Below, one piece after another: positions 6,036 to 7,360 of a DNA stretch of 7,360 bases; the first letter of the stretch is position 1, and the number at the start of each line of letters is the position of its first letter. The stretch is taken from positions 1-7,360 of the forward strand of contig JAGQRL010000042.1 in assembly GCA_020425485.1 (NCBI GenBank), read 5' to 3'. The position numbers were made by a program, and so were the translations under genes. The notes beneath the pieces were generated by a model. That model searched no databases, was not told where the DNA came from, and saw nothing but the letters and a program-made list of their open reading frames with translations. The stretch is from Rhodospirillaceae bacterium. Lineage in GTDB: Bacteria; Pseudomonadota; Alphaproteobacteria; DSM-16000; Inquilinaceae.

Positions 6036-6122
6036 CGCCCGGCGTGCAACGCAGCAGACCTGCATCGGCCGGATCGCCGGAAGCGGTTGAAACTCCGTGC
6101 GGTTGGTGTTCGGCGGCGTGGC

Positions 6123-7360
6123 CTACTGGCCGGCCAGAGTCATGCCGTCGATCCGCAGCGTGGGCGAATCGATGCCGTAGCGCCGCTCCAGATCGTCGGC
6201 TGCGGACAGGTTGCGGAGCATGTCCTTCAGGTTGCCCGCCACCGTCACCTCGCTCACCGGATCGGCGAGTTCGCCGTCCTCGATCCAGAAGCCGTTGGCG
6301 CCGCGCGAATAGTCGCCGGTGACCAGGTTGACGCCCATGCCCATCAGCCCGGTGACGTAGAAGCCGCGGCCCACCGCCTTCAGCATGTCCTCCCGGCTGC
6401 CGCTGCCGCCTTCCAGCGCCACGTTGCTGGCCGAGGGCGAGGGCGGCGAGCCGGCGCCGCGGCTGCCGTGGCCGGTGGGGGCGAGGCCGAGCTGGCGGGC
6501 CGAGCGCAGGTCGAGCAGCCAGGTGGTCAGCCGGCCGCCGTCCACCAGGTTCCAGGCGCGGCTCGGCAGGCCCTCCCCGTCGAAGGGGCGGGAACGGCGG
6601 CCGCGCTTCAGGTGCGGCAGGTCGGTGATCGACAGACCTTCGGGCAGGATCTGGGTGCCCATGGCGTCCTTCAGGAAGCTGGTGCCGCGCGCCACGGCTG
6701 AGCCGGAAATGGCACCCAGCAGGCTGCGCACCAGCCCGCCGGCCACCCGCGGATCCAGCACCACGGGCACGCGCGCGCTTTCCACCTTGCGTGCACCCAG
6801 GCGGCGCACCGCGCGTTCGCCGGCGATGCGGCCGACGGTGGCCGGGTCGCCCAGGTCTTCGGCATGGGCGGCACTGGAGAACTCGTAGTCGGTCTCCATC
6901 GCCGTGCCTTCGCCGGCGATGGCGGACATGTAGAAGCTGCTGGAGGTGAGCGCGTAGCTGCCGCGGAAGCCGTTGGTTCCGGCGGTGGCCACGGTGGTGC
7001 GGCTGTAGCTGGCTTCCGCACCCTCGCTGTTGGTCACCCCCGGCACCGCCAGGCCGGCTTCCTCCGCCGCCGCGGCACGGGCCACCAGCACTTCCGGCGC
7101 CGGCTCCACCAGATCGGCGAGGTCGAGATCGGGCCACTCGGTGGCGAGCTGGTCGGGATCGGCCAGGCCGCAGAAGGGGTCTTCCGGCACCACCCGGGCC
7201 ATGGCCACGGCACGGGCGGCCAGTTCGTTGAGCGCGTCGGGCGCATGGTCGGAGGAGGCCACCATGGCCATGCGCTTGCCGTCGAACACGCGCAGGCCGA
7301 GGTCGAAGGACTCCGCGCGTTCGGAACGTTCCGGCTTGCCCAGGCGCTGGCTGGCGGCCA
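6123..7360 (-). CDS. pmbA: PmbA/TldE-type subunit of the TldD-TldE protease, N-terminus cut by the window
   Basis: PmbA (TldE) forms a cytoplasmic heterodimer with TldD. In E. coli the pair matures microcin B17 and degrades the CcdA antitoxin; in other bacteria it trims peptides. TldD carries the metal-binding HExxxH active site and PmbA does not. 411 residues are visible out of a usual 440-450, so about 35 are missing at the right edge. Visible features are SFDLGLRVFDGKRMAMVASSD near the left of the fragment, the GFRGSYALTSSSFYMSA strand region, FDGEGLPSRAWNLVDGGRL, and the closing part with GANGFWIEDGEL and AGNLKDMLRNL. No HExxxH is present, which supports PmbA over TldD. The gene ends in TAG at 6123-6125. 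The next gene starts 152 bases on and seems to have its own promoter, so the two need not share regulation. Confidence 0.93.
   Translation of the reverse strand, partial: AASQRLGKPERSERAESFDLGLRVFDGKRMAMVASSDHAPDALNELAARAVAMARVVPEDPFCGLADPDQLATEWPDLDLADLVEPAPEVLVARAAAAEEAGLAVPGVTNSEGAEASYSRTTVATAGTNGFRGSYALTSSSFYMSAIAGEGTAMETDYEFSSAAHAEDLGDPATVGRIAGERAVRRLGARKVESARVPVVLDPRVAGGLVRSLLGAISGSAVARGTSFLKDAMGTQILPEGLSITDLPHLKRGRRSRPFDGEGLPSRAWNLVDGGRLTTWLLDLRSARQLGLAPTGHGSRGAGSPPSPSASNVALEGGSGSREDMLKAVGRGFYVTGLMGMGVNLVTGDYSRGANGFWIEDGELADPVSEVTVAGNLKDMLRNLSAADDLERRYGIDSPTLRIDGMTLAGQ

Noticed and set aside
5173..7137. A 654-codon open frame that would extend the metallophosphoesterase far upstream
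   Set aside because: The upstream part is an out-of-frame reading of pmbA. The real start at 5970 has a good ribosome site directly before the conserved block.

Overview
The window is a GC-rich chromosomal segment, most likely from an alphaproteobacterium; the order cannot be fixed by eye. Two things point there: the protein families (COG4664-type TRAP permease, PmbA/TldE, WaaA, LpxK, and a metallophosphoesterase of the rhizobial PlcP type), and the pmbA-to-waaA-lpxK neighbourhood, which resembles known alphaproteobacterial gene orders. Nothing indicates a phage, plasmid or insertion sequence.

Layout. Bases 1-659 (+) hold the C-terminal half of a TRAP transporter large permease. Bases 660-1464 form a gap of about 800 bases with no credible gene. 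It contains a long REP-like hairpin, a second short hairpin just after it, a possible folded segment, and an AT-rich stretch with two inverted repeats. These repeats lie just before a small YgiT/MqsA-type zinc-finger gene (1465-1731, +). From 1787 to the right end everything reads on the minus strand. In transcription order these genes are pmbA/tldE (its first codons lie beyond the window), a promoter-bearing gap, a PlcP-like metallophosphoesterase, a GT4 glycosyltransferase, waaA (kdtA) and lpxK. The zinc-finger gene and lpxK converge.

How the genes work together. The last four minus-strand genes look like one operon: gaps or overlaps are +25, -4 and -10 bases, and a plausible promoter precedes the first. 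WaaA adds Kdo to lipid IVA and LpxK adds its 4'-phosphate, so the 3' half is lipid A/Kdo assembly at the inner membrane. The 5' half can be read in two ways. The pair may be a PlcP/Agt-like lipid-remodelling module, in which phospholipid is cleaved to diacylglycerol and then glycosylated. Or it may be a lipid A/LPS module of a UDP-diacylglucosamine-hydrolase-like enzyme and a core glycosyltransferase. The metallophosphoesterase sequence favours the first reading and the operon partners leave room for the second. This fusion of the two modules is the most interesting point in the window. No wholly new system is evident.
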